The notes under the pieces: generated by a model
Database searches by the model: none
What the model saw: the letters and a program-made list of their open reading frames with translations, nothing else
Told to the model about the DNA's origin: nothing
Program-made: the position numbers and the translations under genes
Source: Sphingomonas phyllosphaerae
Lineage (GTDB): Bacteria > Pseudomonadota > Alphaproteobacteria > Sphingomonadales > Sphingomonadaceae
DNA length: 64,000 nucleotides
Reading direction: 5' to 3'
NCBI RefSeq assembly: GCF_029623345.1
Contig: NZ_JAPYKH010000004.1
Coordinates: 1 to 64,000, forward strand
Part shown: positions 29,344-36,944 of the stretch, piece by piece
How positions within the stretch are numbered: the stretch's first letter is position 1
Layout: each line of letters opens with the position of its first letter

Positions 29344-30681
29344 TCACCGACCCGTCAGCAGCACCACGGGCACGCGCAGCACGGTGCGCAGATCGGTCGC
29401 ATCCTCGGTCGCGCCGACCTCAACCGACCAGTTGAGGCTGGCGCGGTCGGTGACGCGATAGGTCACGCCGAACAGGAAGCGCCCGATCTGAAGGTCGCGC
29501 GAGATCGTCTCGCGCTCGCCCGGCCACGCGGCGGTCGGCTCGATCAGCATGGTGCGCGTGCGCGTCCCGAACGCCCAGGTGTGCGCATAACCGAAGTTTA
29601 CCGTGGTGCGCTGGTTTAGCGAGATGCCGATCCCCGCCGAGCCCGAGATCGCATCACCCGGGTCGACATAGGTGATCACCACCGGCGGGATGCGCGTGTT
29701 GACGTCGCGCGGCAGGTTGAACGTATAACCGAGCGTGCCGAACAACACGACCGGGTCGCTCGGCAAGATCGCGGTAACGCTCGGCGCGATGCCCCAGAAG
29801 CCCGCGCCGGTCGCGGCGCGGGTCGGCCGGCCGAGGTCGTCGCGGCGGATCGCGAAGGGATCGGTGCCGGTCGGGAGCACGCCCTGGAGGTTACCGATGA
29901 TATAGGGCCGGCCGTTGCCGCCGCTGAGCAGCTGATAGCGCGCGGTCAACTCGATATCGCCGATGCCGGTGCCCTTGACCGAGCTGTCGATCGTCGCCGC
30001 CTGATCGTTGTTGGTGCTGCCCGCGATCGGCGCGATGATCGAGGCGTCGGCGCGATGGATAAAAGGCGCGCGCACGCCCAGCTCGAATCGGTCGGTGAGC
30101 CCGTAGCGCAGGGCCGCCGAGGCGGTGATGACGTCCTGGCGACTCTCGTTGATGTCGAACACGCCGACCAGCACCGCCTCGACCAGCTCGACGCCGCGGA
30201 ACACCGCGCGGCTGCGATCGGCGCGCGCGTAATCAACCTGGAACTCGCCGGTGAGCTGACCCTTCCGCGTGACGACGCTGGACTGGCTGTCGAGGACCGC
30301 GAGCTGGATCGGCTGCTCGGCGTCCTCGGGCGCCTGGCCGACTCGCTCGAGCGGCGGCTGGAGCACGCCCGCGGGATCGCCGGGGGCACCCGGCGCCGCC
30401 CCCTGCGCCGCGGCCACCGCGGGGGCGCGCGGCGGCGCGGCGGCGAGCTGCGGCAGCCGCGCCGACTCGGCGCGCGCGACCGCCTCTGACTGAGCGTCGA
30501 CGCGGCGGCGCAGCTCGGCGAGTTCCGCCGCCTGCGCATCGAGCCGCGCGCGCTGCGCCTCGATCAGCTGGAGCGCCTGATCGAGCTGGCGCTGCAGCGG
30601 CACGCGCCGGCGCGCCGTTTGCGCCTCAGCGGGGGCGGTGATGATCGTCGTGGCGAGCAGCGCGAGCGCGACTCGCCGCAT
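29344..30681 (-). CDS. FapF-like outer-membrane beta-barrel with N-terminal coiled coil
   Basis: This 445-residue protein has a Sec signal (about 21 residues), a heptad-like coiled coil (LQRQLDQALQLIEAQRARL onward, about residues 28-72), a Pro/Ala linker and a long region of alternating amphipathic strands with GDIELTARY, YIIGNLQGVLPTG and FGYAHTWAFG, typical of barrels. FapF of Pseudomonas has the same plan: a helix plug before a trimeric barrel exporting amyloid subunits. It is the last gene of the cluster, overlapping the previous gene by one base. A simple porin-like barrel of the phenol-degradation outer-membrane family is the alternative. Confidence 0.72.
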   Translation of the reverse strand: MRRVALALLATTIITAPAEAQTARRRVPLQRQLDQALQLIEAQRARLDAQAAELAELRRRVDAQSEAVARAESARLPQLAAAPPRAPAVAAAQGAAPGAPGDPAGVLQPPLERVGQAPEDAEQPIQLAVLDSQSSVVTRKGQLTGEFQVDYARADRSRAVFRGVELVEAVLVGVFDINESRQDVITASAALRYGLTDRFELGVRAPFIHRADASIIAPIAGSTNNDQAATIDSSVKGTGIGDIELTARYQLLSGGNGRPYIIGNLQGVLPTGTDPFAIRRDDLGRPTRAATGAGFWGIAPSVTAILPSDPVVLFGTLGYTFNLPRDVNTRIPPVVITYVDPGDAISGSAGIGISLNQRTTVNFGYAHTWAFGTRTRTMLIEPTAAWPGERETISRDLQIGRFLFGVTYRVTDRASLNWSVEVGATEDATDLRTVLRVPVVLLTGR

Positions 30682-31361
30682 CACTGCGCCCGCATCGCGG
30701 TGGCGGCGCCCGCGATCTCGCCGACGCGCAGCAGCGCCGAGCCGGCGAGCAGTTCCGCGCCCGCCGCGCCGAGATCGATCGCGACGCTGGTCTCCGTGTC
30801 GATCACGCGGTCGCTCCCCGAATTGGCGATCGCCGTGCCGAAGACGTTGCCGGCGAGATGAGTCACCGTGAGATCGCTGCCACTCAGTTCCACCGTCCGT
30901 GTGCCCCCCTGCTGCCCCTGTGTGATCACGCCATGGTCGGTCATACCCCCCACGACCGCTTCGAGTCCCGCGGGCCACGCCGCCGCTCCCGCCGCGGCGA
31001 CGCCGATCCCCGATGCGCTCGTGCCGGGCGTCACCTGAAAGCCGCTACGCGTGTCGTACGTGACGCTCGGTGCCCGCGAACCGGCGCTGCCGGCGCCCAC
31101 GGCAGGCGCGGCGGCGACGGTCTCGCCCACGCGCGGTGCGTAGACCGTCAGCGTCGGGGCGCCCTGACTCGCCTGGAAGACGGTGCGCAGCACGACCGCG
31201 CCGTCGACCGCGGTCTGCGTCTGCACCGTCAGCGCGACGTCGATCCCGCCGGGCAGCATGAAGCCGCCGCGCTCCTGCGCCAGCGTCGCATCGGGGACCG
31301 GCGCGAGCGCGCCGAACAGCGCCTGGCCCAGCCCGAGCAGCATCAGCGCCGCGCCGCTCAC
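30681..31361 (-). CDS. exported protein in FapE position, family unknown
   Basis: The 226-residue product starts at a GTG that overlaps the C39 peptidase stop (GTGA) and has a hydrophobic signal-like N-terminus. Residues 22-33 end in RGG before F34, with Leu27 seven residues before the end of the GG pair, recalling double-glycine leaders. The rest is Gly/Ala/Val/Thr-rich with predicted strands (IDVALTVQTQTAVDGAVVLRT). It lies between the peptidase and the barrel, as FapE does. Sequence homology to FapE cannot be claimed. It could be a fibre component or a chaperone. Confidence 0.7.
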   Translation of the reverse strand: MSGAALMLLGLGQALFGALAPVPDATLAQERGGFMLPGGIDVALTVQTQTAVDGAVVLRTVFQASQGAPTLTVYAPRVGETVAAAPAVGAGSAGSRAPSVTYDTRSGFQVTPGTSASGIGVAAAGAAAWPAGLEAVVGGMTDHGVITQGQQGGTRTVELSGSDLTVTHLAGNVFGTAIANSGSDRVIDTETSVAIDLGAAGAELLAGSALLRVGEIAGAATAMRAQ

Positions 31362-32086
31362 GATATGTCTCCGTAGGACGGTGCGGTGATCGACAGCGCC
31401 TGCTGGCTGACCGGATCGGAGAAGCGGCCGCCGATCGGCGCGCGCGCATAGGCGAGCCACTGCGCCTCGCGGTTGAACCGTGTCTTGGCGAGCGGCTGGT
31501 CGTCGGCCAGCACGAAATAGATGCCGTTCCACGCCTGCTCGAAGGCGGCGCGCGACATGACGGTGACGCCGCTCGAGGGGTCGCCGAGCATCACCTCGCG
31601 CGCGCTCACGCCCTTCACCACGACGAAATGGCGATAGTCCCGGATCGCGATCAGTGCGATGCCGGGCACGCCGGTCTGGCGCACCTTGTCGAGCGTCACC
31701 TTGTACCCGTCGGCGCGCAGCCCGCGGCTGGCGAGCCAGCGCTTCATGTCGAGCAGCGAGAAACCGAGCCGGCGAATCTGCTGCTGGTCGCCGCGCAGCC
31801 ACATGCCGCGGAAGGCGAGATCCTCGCGGACGTCGAGATCGTAATGGTAGCGCAGCAACGTCGCGAGCGCGGCCGAGCCACAGCTGAAGTCGTAGCGCTG
31901 GCGCACGATGCCGTCGAAGCGCCGCTCCGCCATGGAGCGGACCGGCACGCGATAGTCGCCGACCGGCCCCGCGCCCGCGCCACCGACGAAGCGTGAACCG
32001 GGCGCTACGTCACCCGCGCACGCCGCCGCGCCGAGCGCGAGCAGCACGACCGCGACGGGCCGGTAGACGGGCGCAACGCAGATCAT
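31358..32086 (-). CDS. stand-alone periplasmic C39-family cysteine peptidase (FapD-like)
   Basis: This 242-residue protein has a signal ending in AAAC (possible lipid anchor at Cys23) and a papain-like C39 domain: oxyanion Gln63 and nucleophile Cys69 in QRYDFSCGSAA, His153 in DYRHFVVV and Asp169 in LGDPSSG. No ABC transporter follows, so it is not a bacteriocin exporter; FapD of the Fap amyloid system is a C39 protease of this kind. Its ATG overlaps the stop of the small exported gene (ATGA), and its own stop overlaps the next start. It likely trims a secreted partner. Confidence 0.85.
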   Translation of the reverse strand: MICVAPVYRPVAVVLLALGAAACAGDVAPGSRFVGGAGAGPVGDYRVPVRSMAERRFDGIVRQRYDFSCGSAALATLLRYHYDLDVREDLAFRGMWLRGDQQQIRRLGFSLLDMKRWLASRGLRADGYKVTLDKVRQTGVPGIALIAIRDYRHFVVVKGVSAREVMLGDPSSGVTVMSRAAFEQAWNGIYFVLADDQPLAKTRFNREAQWLAYARAPIGGRFSDPVSQQALSITAPSYGDIS

Positions 32087-32430
32087 GGAGCCGGCGAGAG
32101 CGCGATCGTGACGTTCATGGCGGCGTTGATCGCGACATTGTTGCCGGTGTTCACGCTCAGCACCGACAGGCCGGACATGTTCTGGAAGGCCTGGCCGTCG
32201 ATCGTGGCGTCGCCGGTGCGGACATTGTCGCCGACGCTGTTGTGCGCGACGCCGGCGTTCTGCTCGGCCAGCGCCGACTGACGGGTGTCCTCGCGGCCGG
32301 CGATCCGCGCCAGCGCGTCCTCGTCCAGCGCCGCGGTGGCGAAGGGCGTCGCGGCGGTCTGTGCCGCGGCGGGCGCGCCGACGAGGAGCAGCGGCGATGC
32401 CCAGAGGCAAAAGGTAATGAGGCGGGGCAT
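32083..32430 (-). CDS. small exported protein with double-glycine-like motif and AFQN tail
   Basis: The 115-residue product has a Sec signal cleaved near residue 23. Residues 35-46 read LDEDALARIAGR, matching the spacing L(-12), L(-7), I(-4), G(-2) of double-glycine leaders cut by C39 peptidases, although the last residue is Arg. The C-terminus carries AFQNMSGLSVLSVNTG and ends in alternating Ala/Val/Ile, a pattern shared with the repeat protein upstream. A GAGGAG site precedes the ATG. It may be a minor fibre subunit or nucleator. Confidence 0.75.
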   Translation of the reverse strand: MPRLITFCLWASPLLLVGAPAAAQTAATPFATAALDEDALARIAGREDTRQSALAEQNAGVAHNSVGDNVRTGDATIDGQAFQNMSGLSVLSVNTGNNVAINAAMNVTIALSPAP

Positions 32431-32495
32431 CGGCACGCTCCTCGTTGGTCGAAGGTGGGCCGGCGACGGGGGGCACCGCCGCCGGCCCGGGGGCA

Positions 32496-33692
32496 TCAGA
32501 AGGTGACGTCGCCGGTCGACACCGCGACCGACACGCTCGCGTTCTGCGAGGCACCGACGCCGGTGTTCTGGTTGAGCGCCTGCATGCCGGCGTAGTTCTG
32601 GAAGGCGCCGCCGCTGTTGCTCAGCTGGTTGGCCGCGCCGGGGGTGCCGCCTTCGCCGCCACCGCCGAAGCTCACCGACACGCCGGTGACGTAGCTCGAC
32701 AGCGTCGAGCTGGCGACGATGGCATTATCGCCGAACACGTTGGCGTTGGACGCCGAGGCGGTCGCCGAGGTGCCGACCAGCGAGATCGAGTGATCCGAGC
32801 TGTCGTTGTTGCTGTTGGCGACTGAATTGTCGGTCGAGTTGTCCGAGCTGTCGTTGTTGCTGTTGTTGACCGAATTATCAGAATTATCGGTCGTCGAGCT
32901 GTTCGAGTTGTCATTGGTCGAGTTGTTCGAATTGTCGGTCGTCGAATTGTCCGACGCGTCGGTCGTTGTCGTGGTCGAACTGTCGTTGTTGCTGTTGTTG
33001 GTTGAGCTGTTGGAGTTATCGGTCGTCGAGCTGTTGGAATTGTCGGTGGTGGAGCTGTTCGAGTTGTCCGTCATCGAGCTGTCGGAATTATCCGTCGACG
33101 AGTTGTCGGACGCGTCGGTCGTCGTCGTGGTGGTCGTCGAATTGTCGTTGTAGCTATCGGTCGTGTTGGTCGAACTGTTGGAGGAGTCGCTCGACGAGTT
33201 GTTGGTATTGTCGGTCGCAGATGCGCTGTTGTTGGCAGCGACGCGGCCAGCCGAAGCGGTGGCGTTGCCGCTGTCGCTGGTGGTCACCGAATTGTCGGTA
33301 GTCGAATTGTTCGACGCGTCAGTCGTCGTGGTCGAATTGTTCGAGCTGTCCGAGGTGGAAGAATTATAACTGTCCGCGGTGTTGGTCGAATTGTTCGAGC
33401 TGTCCGACGTGGTCACCGCGTTGTTCGAATAGTCGTTCGTGGAGCTGTTCGAGTTATCGGTGGTCGAGCTGTTCGAATTGTCCGCGGTCGAATTGTTCGA
33501 CCAGTCGTTCGTCGAGTTGTTCGACCAGTCGTTGGTCGAGTTGTTCGAGCTGTCGGTCGACGCGGTGGAGCCGCCCGCGGCGGCGTTCTGCCCCGCGCTC
33601 GCGCCGTTGCTGGGGTCGGCGGTCTGCGCCACTGCGGGGGCTGCAATCAGCAGCGCGGCGACGGAGCAGGAGCGGTAGAATGGTGCTTTCAT
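32496..33692 (-). CDS. secreted Asn/Ser/Thr/Asp-repeat protein, candidate amyloid-like fibre subunit
   Basis: This 398-residue protein has a Sec signal cleaved near Ala22-Gln23. Residues about 46-301 are almost entirely Asn, Ser, Thr and Asp in octapeptide-like units (DNSNSST occurs six times; NNSTNDWS twice). The last 97 residues are different: hydrophobic Val/Ser strands, a GGGGEGG linker and GGAFQNYAGMQALNQNTG, resembling the tail of the next gene. The DNA of the repeat is visibly richer in A and T than its surroundings. It heads the cluster, with GAGGAA before the ATG. A secreted fibre or adhesin is likely; an ice-binding or surface spacer role is also possible. Confidence 0.85.
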   Translation of the reverse strand: MKAPFYRSCSVAALLIAAPAVAQTADPSNGASAGQNAAAGGSTASTDSSNNSTNDWSNNSTNDWSNNSTADNSNSSTTDNSNSSTNDYSNNAVTTSDSSNNSTNTADSYNSSTSDSSNNSTTTTDASNNSTTDNSVTTSDSGNATASAGRVAANNSASATDNTNNSSSDSSNSSTNTTDSYNDNSTTTTTTTDASDNSSTDNSDSSMTDNSNSSTTDNSNSSTTDNSNSSTNNSNNDSSTTTTTDASDNSTTDNSNNSTNDNSNSSTTDNSDNSVNNSNNDSSDNSTDNSVANSNNDSSDHSISLVGTSATASASNANVFGDNAIVASSTLSSYVTGVSVSFGGGGEGGTPGAANQLSNSGGAFQNYAGMQALNQNTGVGASQNASVSVAVSTGDVTF

Positions 33693-33708
33693 GTCGGCGT
33701 TCCTCGCT

Positions 33709-33718
33709 ATCACGTGAT
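33709..33718. promoter_or_regulatory. perfect palindrome upstream of the repeat-protein gene
   Basis: ATCACGTGAT is a 10-base perfect palindrome 17 bases from the ATG, just upstream of the ribosome site. It could be an operator or leader element for the cluster; the nearby LuxR-type protein is one candidate binder. Confidence 0.35.
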
Positions 33719-33772
33719 CGCCACGCCCCCTGTTGACCGCGCGACGTCGCCGTCGTCGGAGGAGCGGTGCGG

Positions 33773-33801
33773 CACCGTATCCTCGGTACGCTGCCGGTAT
33801 G
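33773..33801. promoter_or_regulatory. triple (A/G)TACCG-type sites upstream of the fibre cluster
   Basis: ACCGTAT (33774), CGGTAC (33784) and CCGGTAT (33794) are spaced 10-11 bases apart; read on the minus strand two are direct repeats of RTACCG and one is inverted. Helical-turn spacing about 85-110 bases upstream of the repeat gene suggests regulator binding. Confidence 0.35.
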
Positions 33802-33868
33802 CGGACTCCGCTGGCGCTTCTCTGCCCCGACATAAGTGATTCAATTGCCCTCGTTCGGGGAAAGCCGC

Positions 33869-33885
33869 CCCCCTCGTTCAGGGGG
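33869..33885 (-). terminator. hairpin just after the LuxR-type gene
   Basis: CCCCCT (33869-33874), loop cgttc, AGGGGG (33880-33885) lies 3 bases beyond the regulator's stop on the minus strand. A second similar stem (CCC-tcgtt-c-GGGG) is at 33848-33860. A strong T-run is missing, so termination may be partial. Confidence 0.45.
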
Positions 33886-33888
33886 TGT

Positions 33889-35022
33889 TCAGACGAAAGA
33901 CGTGCGGCAGATCGGCGCCACGCGCACCGCGCTCTTCAGCATCAGCCACACCAGCTCGGCCTGTCGGTTGGTGTCGGTCTTGAGGAAGATCTGCTTGAGA
34001 TATGAGCGCGCGGTCTGCTCGCGCACGTGCATCGCCGCTGCGGCATCGGCCAGGCTCAGCGCGTCCGCCAGCAGGCAGGTGAGCCGGGTCTCGACCGGCG
34101 ACAGGCCGTAGAGCTTGCACACCGGCTCGATCAGCCGACGCAGCTCCTGCGCCGGATCGAAGACGTAGAGGATCGCGGCGCAGTCCTCGGCGCTGGCGGG
34201 CGGTTGGTCGGTGGCGACGATGGCGACCAGCAGCGGCCGCCGGTCGGCGCGACCCAGCGCGATCACCGGCGCGGGGGCACGTGCGCGCGACATGCCACCG
34301 CCGACGACATGATCGATCGCGGTCTGCAGCCGCAGCGTGTCGGGCAGACGGCTGCCGCTCAGCAGCGTGCCGCTGCGCCGCAATCCGTCCTGACGCGCCA
34401 TCAGCGCCTCGGCGACGCCGTTGGCGAGCATCAATTGGCCGCGCGCGTTGATCAGCAGCACGCCGACGTCGCTGTGGTTCACCGCCTCGGCGAACCCGCG
34501 CGCCTGTGCCTGCGCGCGCAGGCGCTGTGCCCATAGTGCGAAGAAGGGCTCGAGCAGCGGCTGACGGCGCGCGGCCTCCGCCTCGGCGCGCCGCCGCGCC
34601 GTGTCGCTGGCTCGCGCGAACAGCGTGATGATGGTCACCACGCCGTCGCCTGCGGGATAGACGGCGAGCAGCTGCGCGCTGGCCTCGACTGCGCCGCTCT
34701 CGGGGCGCCACTCGCGCGCCGCGCGCGCCGGGTGGGCGGCCTGCTCGGCGACGAGCCGATCGATCCGCTCGCGCGTGAGCCCCGCGCCGCCGGCGTAGAG
34801 CGCCACCGGGGCGCCGGCGGGGGGCTGCCAGGTGATCAGCAGCGCGTCGGCGTCAAGCGCCTGGGCATGGTCGCGCGCGAGGGCGACGAGCGGGTCGTCG
34901 ACCTCCACCGACGCGACCGCGTTCGAGACGCGATCGGGCGGCAGCGCGCTGGCGGGCCGCGCCTCGCTCTGGCCCTGCCCCACCATCGCGACGACGGCCG
35001 AGCCGTGCAGCACGCTGACCAT
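33889..35022 (-). CDS. LuxR-type transcriptional regulator with PAS-like sensor part
   Basis: The 377-residue protein ends in a LuxR/NarL helix-turn-helix (GLSPVETRLTCLLADALSLAD, AAAMHVREQTARSYLKQIFLKT). The middle third (NHSDVGVLLINARGQLMLANGVAEALM) looks PAS-like. No receiver domain or autoinducer-binding motif is seen. A strong AGGAGAG site precedes the ATG. It lies directly upstream of the Fap-like cluster on the same strand, 196 bases away, and is its probable regulator by position. Confidence 0.85.
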   Translation of the reverse strand: MVSVLHGSAVVAMVGQGQSEARPASALPPDRVSNAVASVEVDDPLVALARDHAQALDADALLITWQPPAGAPVALYAGGAGLTRERIDRLVAEQAAHPARAAREWRPESGAVEASAQLLAVYPAGDGVVTIITLFARASDTARRRAEAEAARRQPLLEPFFALWAQRLRAQAQARGFAEAVNHSDVGVLLINARGQLMLANGVAEALMARQDGLRRSGTLLSGSRLPDTLRLQTAIDHVVGGGMSRARAPAPVIALGRADRRPLLVAIVATDQPPASAEDCAAILYVFDPAQELRRLIEPVCKLYGLSPVETRLTCLLADALSLADAAAAMHVREQTARSYLKQIFLKTDTNRQAELVWLMLKSAVRVAPICRTSFV

Positions 35023-35399
35023 AGCTCTCTCCTGTTATCCAACCGGTCGTGCCGGTCGCCCCGCGTTCGATGCGGTGGTTGTGATAGGTCTCTCGTTCTT
35101 CGCGTCGTCACCGTAGCTTAGCTGACAAGCCCGGTGAGCATGCGGGATTGCCGCGGACCGACAAGCGACCAAGCGCGCACTGCCTTCCCGAAAAGGGACG
35201 CGCTCCTGCCGCTCGCTCGGCCCGTCGGATGATGCCGCGCAGTCTCCGAAGAATGAAGCACAATCAACGCCTTGTTCGTTTTGCGAACGGGTCTGCGGCG
35301 GAAACATCGTGGTTCGTGCGAGCCTACGCCAAAGGTTGTCCCTCCCCGGGGGAGCCGCCGCGACCGCAACGGGTTAGAGGAACTCGAAAGGAGCACTCC
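35023..35399. other. 377-base intergenic region between divergent genes
   Basis: This gap separates the LuxR-type gene (minus) and a small gene (plus). It holds a short dyad, GTTCG-ttttg-CGAAC (35274-35288). I see no convincing -35/-10 pair, RNA gene or repeat element. It presumably contains both promoters. Confidence 0.5.
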
Positions 35400-35627
35400 A
35401 TGAGAGATGACGTCAGCCGAACGCGGCAGCGCGAGATTGCCACCGAACATCTGCTGTTCAAGCTCATCGAATATGTCGAGTCGCGCGATCCCGGGCTGCT
35501 CGACTTCCTCGAGGCGAGCCTGCCGCACCTGGGCGACCCGGCGCAGGACGACAGCAAGGACGACGAGGGCGTGCGCGGGATCGCGCGCCGCATGATCGCC
35601 GGCGCGCGCGCGCAGGGCATGGGCTGA
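35400..35627 (+). CDS. small helical hypothetical protein
   Basis: The 75-residue product is charged and predicted helical (TRQREIATEHLLFKLIEYVE), with a flexible Asp-rich stretch and a basic C-terminus. GAAAGGAG lies 7 bases before the ATG, a strong ribosome site. No family is recognised. The gene ends 5 bases before an MFS transporter start and is probably co-transcribed with it. Confidence 0.7.
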   Translation: MRDDVSRTRQREIATEHLLFKLIEYVESRDPGLLDFLEASLPHLGDPAQDDSKDDEGVRGIARRMIAGARAQGMG

Positions 35628-35632
35628 GCGCC

Positions 35633-36865
35633 GTGCCGCCCGCGCTGGCGGCAGGTTCGCCGGCCTATCGACGCCTCACGCTGGCGATGCTGTTCGCCGG
35701 CTTCGCCACGTTCTCGACGCTCTACGCGGTGCAACCGCTGCTGCCGCTGCTCGCCACACACTTCCGGCTGAGCGCGGAGGCGGCATCGCTCGCGGTGTCG
35801 CTGGCGACGGGACCGCTCGCGCTCGGCATCCTCGTCGCCGGCGCGGTTTCCGATCGGGTCGGGCGGCGCCCGCTCATGGTGGCGGCGATGATCACCGCGG
35901 CGCTGCTGACGGTGGCAGCGGCGGTGGTGCCCGGCTGGTCCGGGCTGCTCGCGCTGCGGCTGCTCGCCGGGTTCGCACTCGCGGGCGTGCCGGCGGTGGC
36001 GATGGCCTATGTCGCCGAGGAGGTCGACTCGGCCTCGATCGGCGCGGCGATGGGCCTCTATATCGCCGGCAGCGCGCTGGGCGGCATGGGCGGCCGGCTG
36101 GTCGCCAGCCTCGTCGCCGCGGTGGCGGACTGGCGCTGGGCGCTGGCGAGCGTCGGCCTGATCGGACTCGCGCTGGCCGAAGCGTTCCGCCGGCTCGCGC
36201 CGCCGTCGCGCCGGTTTGCGCCGCACGATGCCGGTTGGCTGGCGCTGCCGCGCGGCGCCGCCGCCCTGTTCCGTGATCCGGCCCTGCGCCTGCTCTATCT
36301 CGAAAGCTTCCTGCTGATGGGCGCCTTCGTGACCATCTACAATTACGCCGGCTTCCATCTGCTCGCGCCGCCGTACGGCCTCGGGCAGGCAACGATCGGC
36401 GCGATCTTCCTGCTCTACGTGCTCGGCTCGCTGAGCTCGCGGCTGTTCGGCGGTCTGGCCGGCCGACTGGGGCGGCGTCGAGTCTTCTGGGCCCCGGTCG
36501 TGCTGCTGATCGCGGGGGTGGCGCTCACCGCGGCGGCGCCTTTGTGGCTGGTGATCCTCGGCATCGCGGTGCTCACGATCGGCTTCTTCGGCGCCCACTC
36601 GATCGCGAGCGCCTGGGTCGGCCGGCGCGGCGGTGCCGCGCGAGGGCAGGCCGCCGCCTGGTATCTGTTTTTCTACTATCTCGGATCGAGCGTGCTCGGA
36701 TCGGCGGGCGGCGTCGCCTGGACTCGCCACGGCTGGTCGGGAGTCGTCCTCTTCTGCGCCGCGCTCGGCGGACTGGCGCTGGTCGGTGCCCTGCTGCTGG
36801 TGCGGGTGCGACCGCTCCCGGCGGCGGAGGAACCGACCAATGTGCCGCCGCCCGCCTCGGCGTGA
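35633..36865 (+). CDS. MFS transporter, YnfM-like
   Basis: The 410-residue protein has twelve hydrophobic segments and the MFS loop motif GAVSDRVGRRPLM between helices 2 and 3, with a weaker copy (GGLAGRLGRRRVF) in the second half. The N-terminal YAVQPLLPLLATHF is typical of the YnfM/Bcr-like drug or metabolite exporters. The substrate is unknown. It starts at a GTG 5 bases after the small upstream gene. Confidence 0.9.
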   Translation: MPPALAAGSPAYRRLTLAMLFAGFATFSTLYAVQPLLPLLATHFRLSAEAASLAVSLATGPLALGILVAGAVSDRVGRRPLMVAAMITAALLTVAAAVVPGWSGLLALRLLAGFALAGVPAVAMAYVAEEVDSASIGAAMGLYIAGSALGGMGGRLVASLVAAVADWRWALASVGLIGLALAEAFRRLAPPSRRFAPHDAGWLALPRGAAALFRDPALRLLYLESFLLMGAFVTIYNYAGFHLLAPPYGLGQATIGAIFLLYVLGSLSSRLFGGLAGRLGRRRVFWAPVVLLIAGVALTAAAPLWLVILGIAVLTIGFFGAHSIASAWVGRRGGAARGQAAAWYLFFYYLGSSVLGSAGGVAWTRHGWSGVVLFCAALGGLALVGALLLVRVRPLPAAEEPTNVPPPASA

Positions 36866-36944
36866 CAACGCAACACTTCCGATCGCAGCGCCCCCCTCCC
36901 GGGTGACGCCGCTATAAAGCCTTCAGGTCAGCGTGGAGTGAGCG

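Noticed and set aside
28640..29347. Arg/Ala-rich antisense frame over the hypothetical membrane protein
   Set aside because: It has extreme Arg content and no ribosome site, and the opposite frame has membrane helices and a ribosome site.
32806..33678. Possible CRISPR or tandem-repeat array
   Set aside because: The repeats are in phase with one open frame with a signal peptide, spacing is irregular, and there are no unique spacers.
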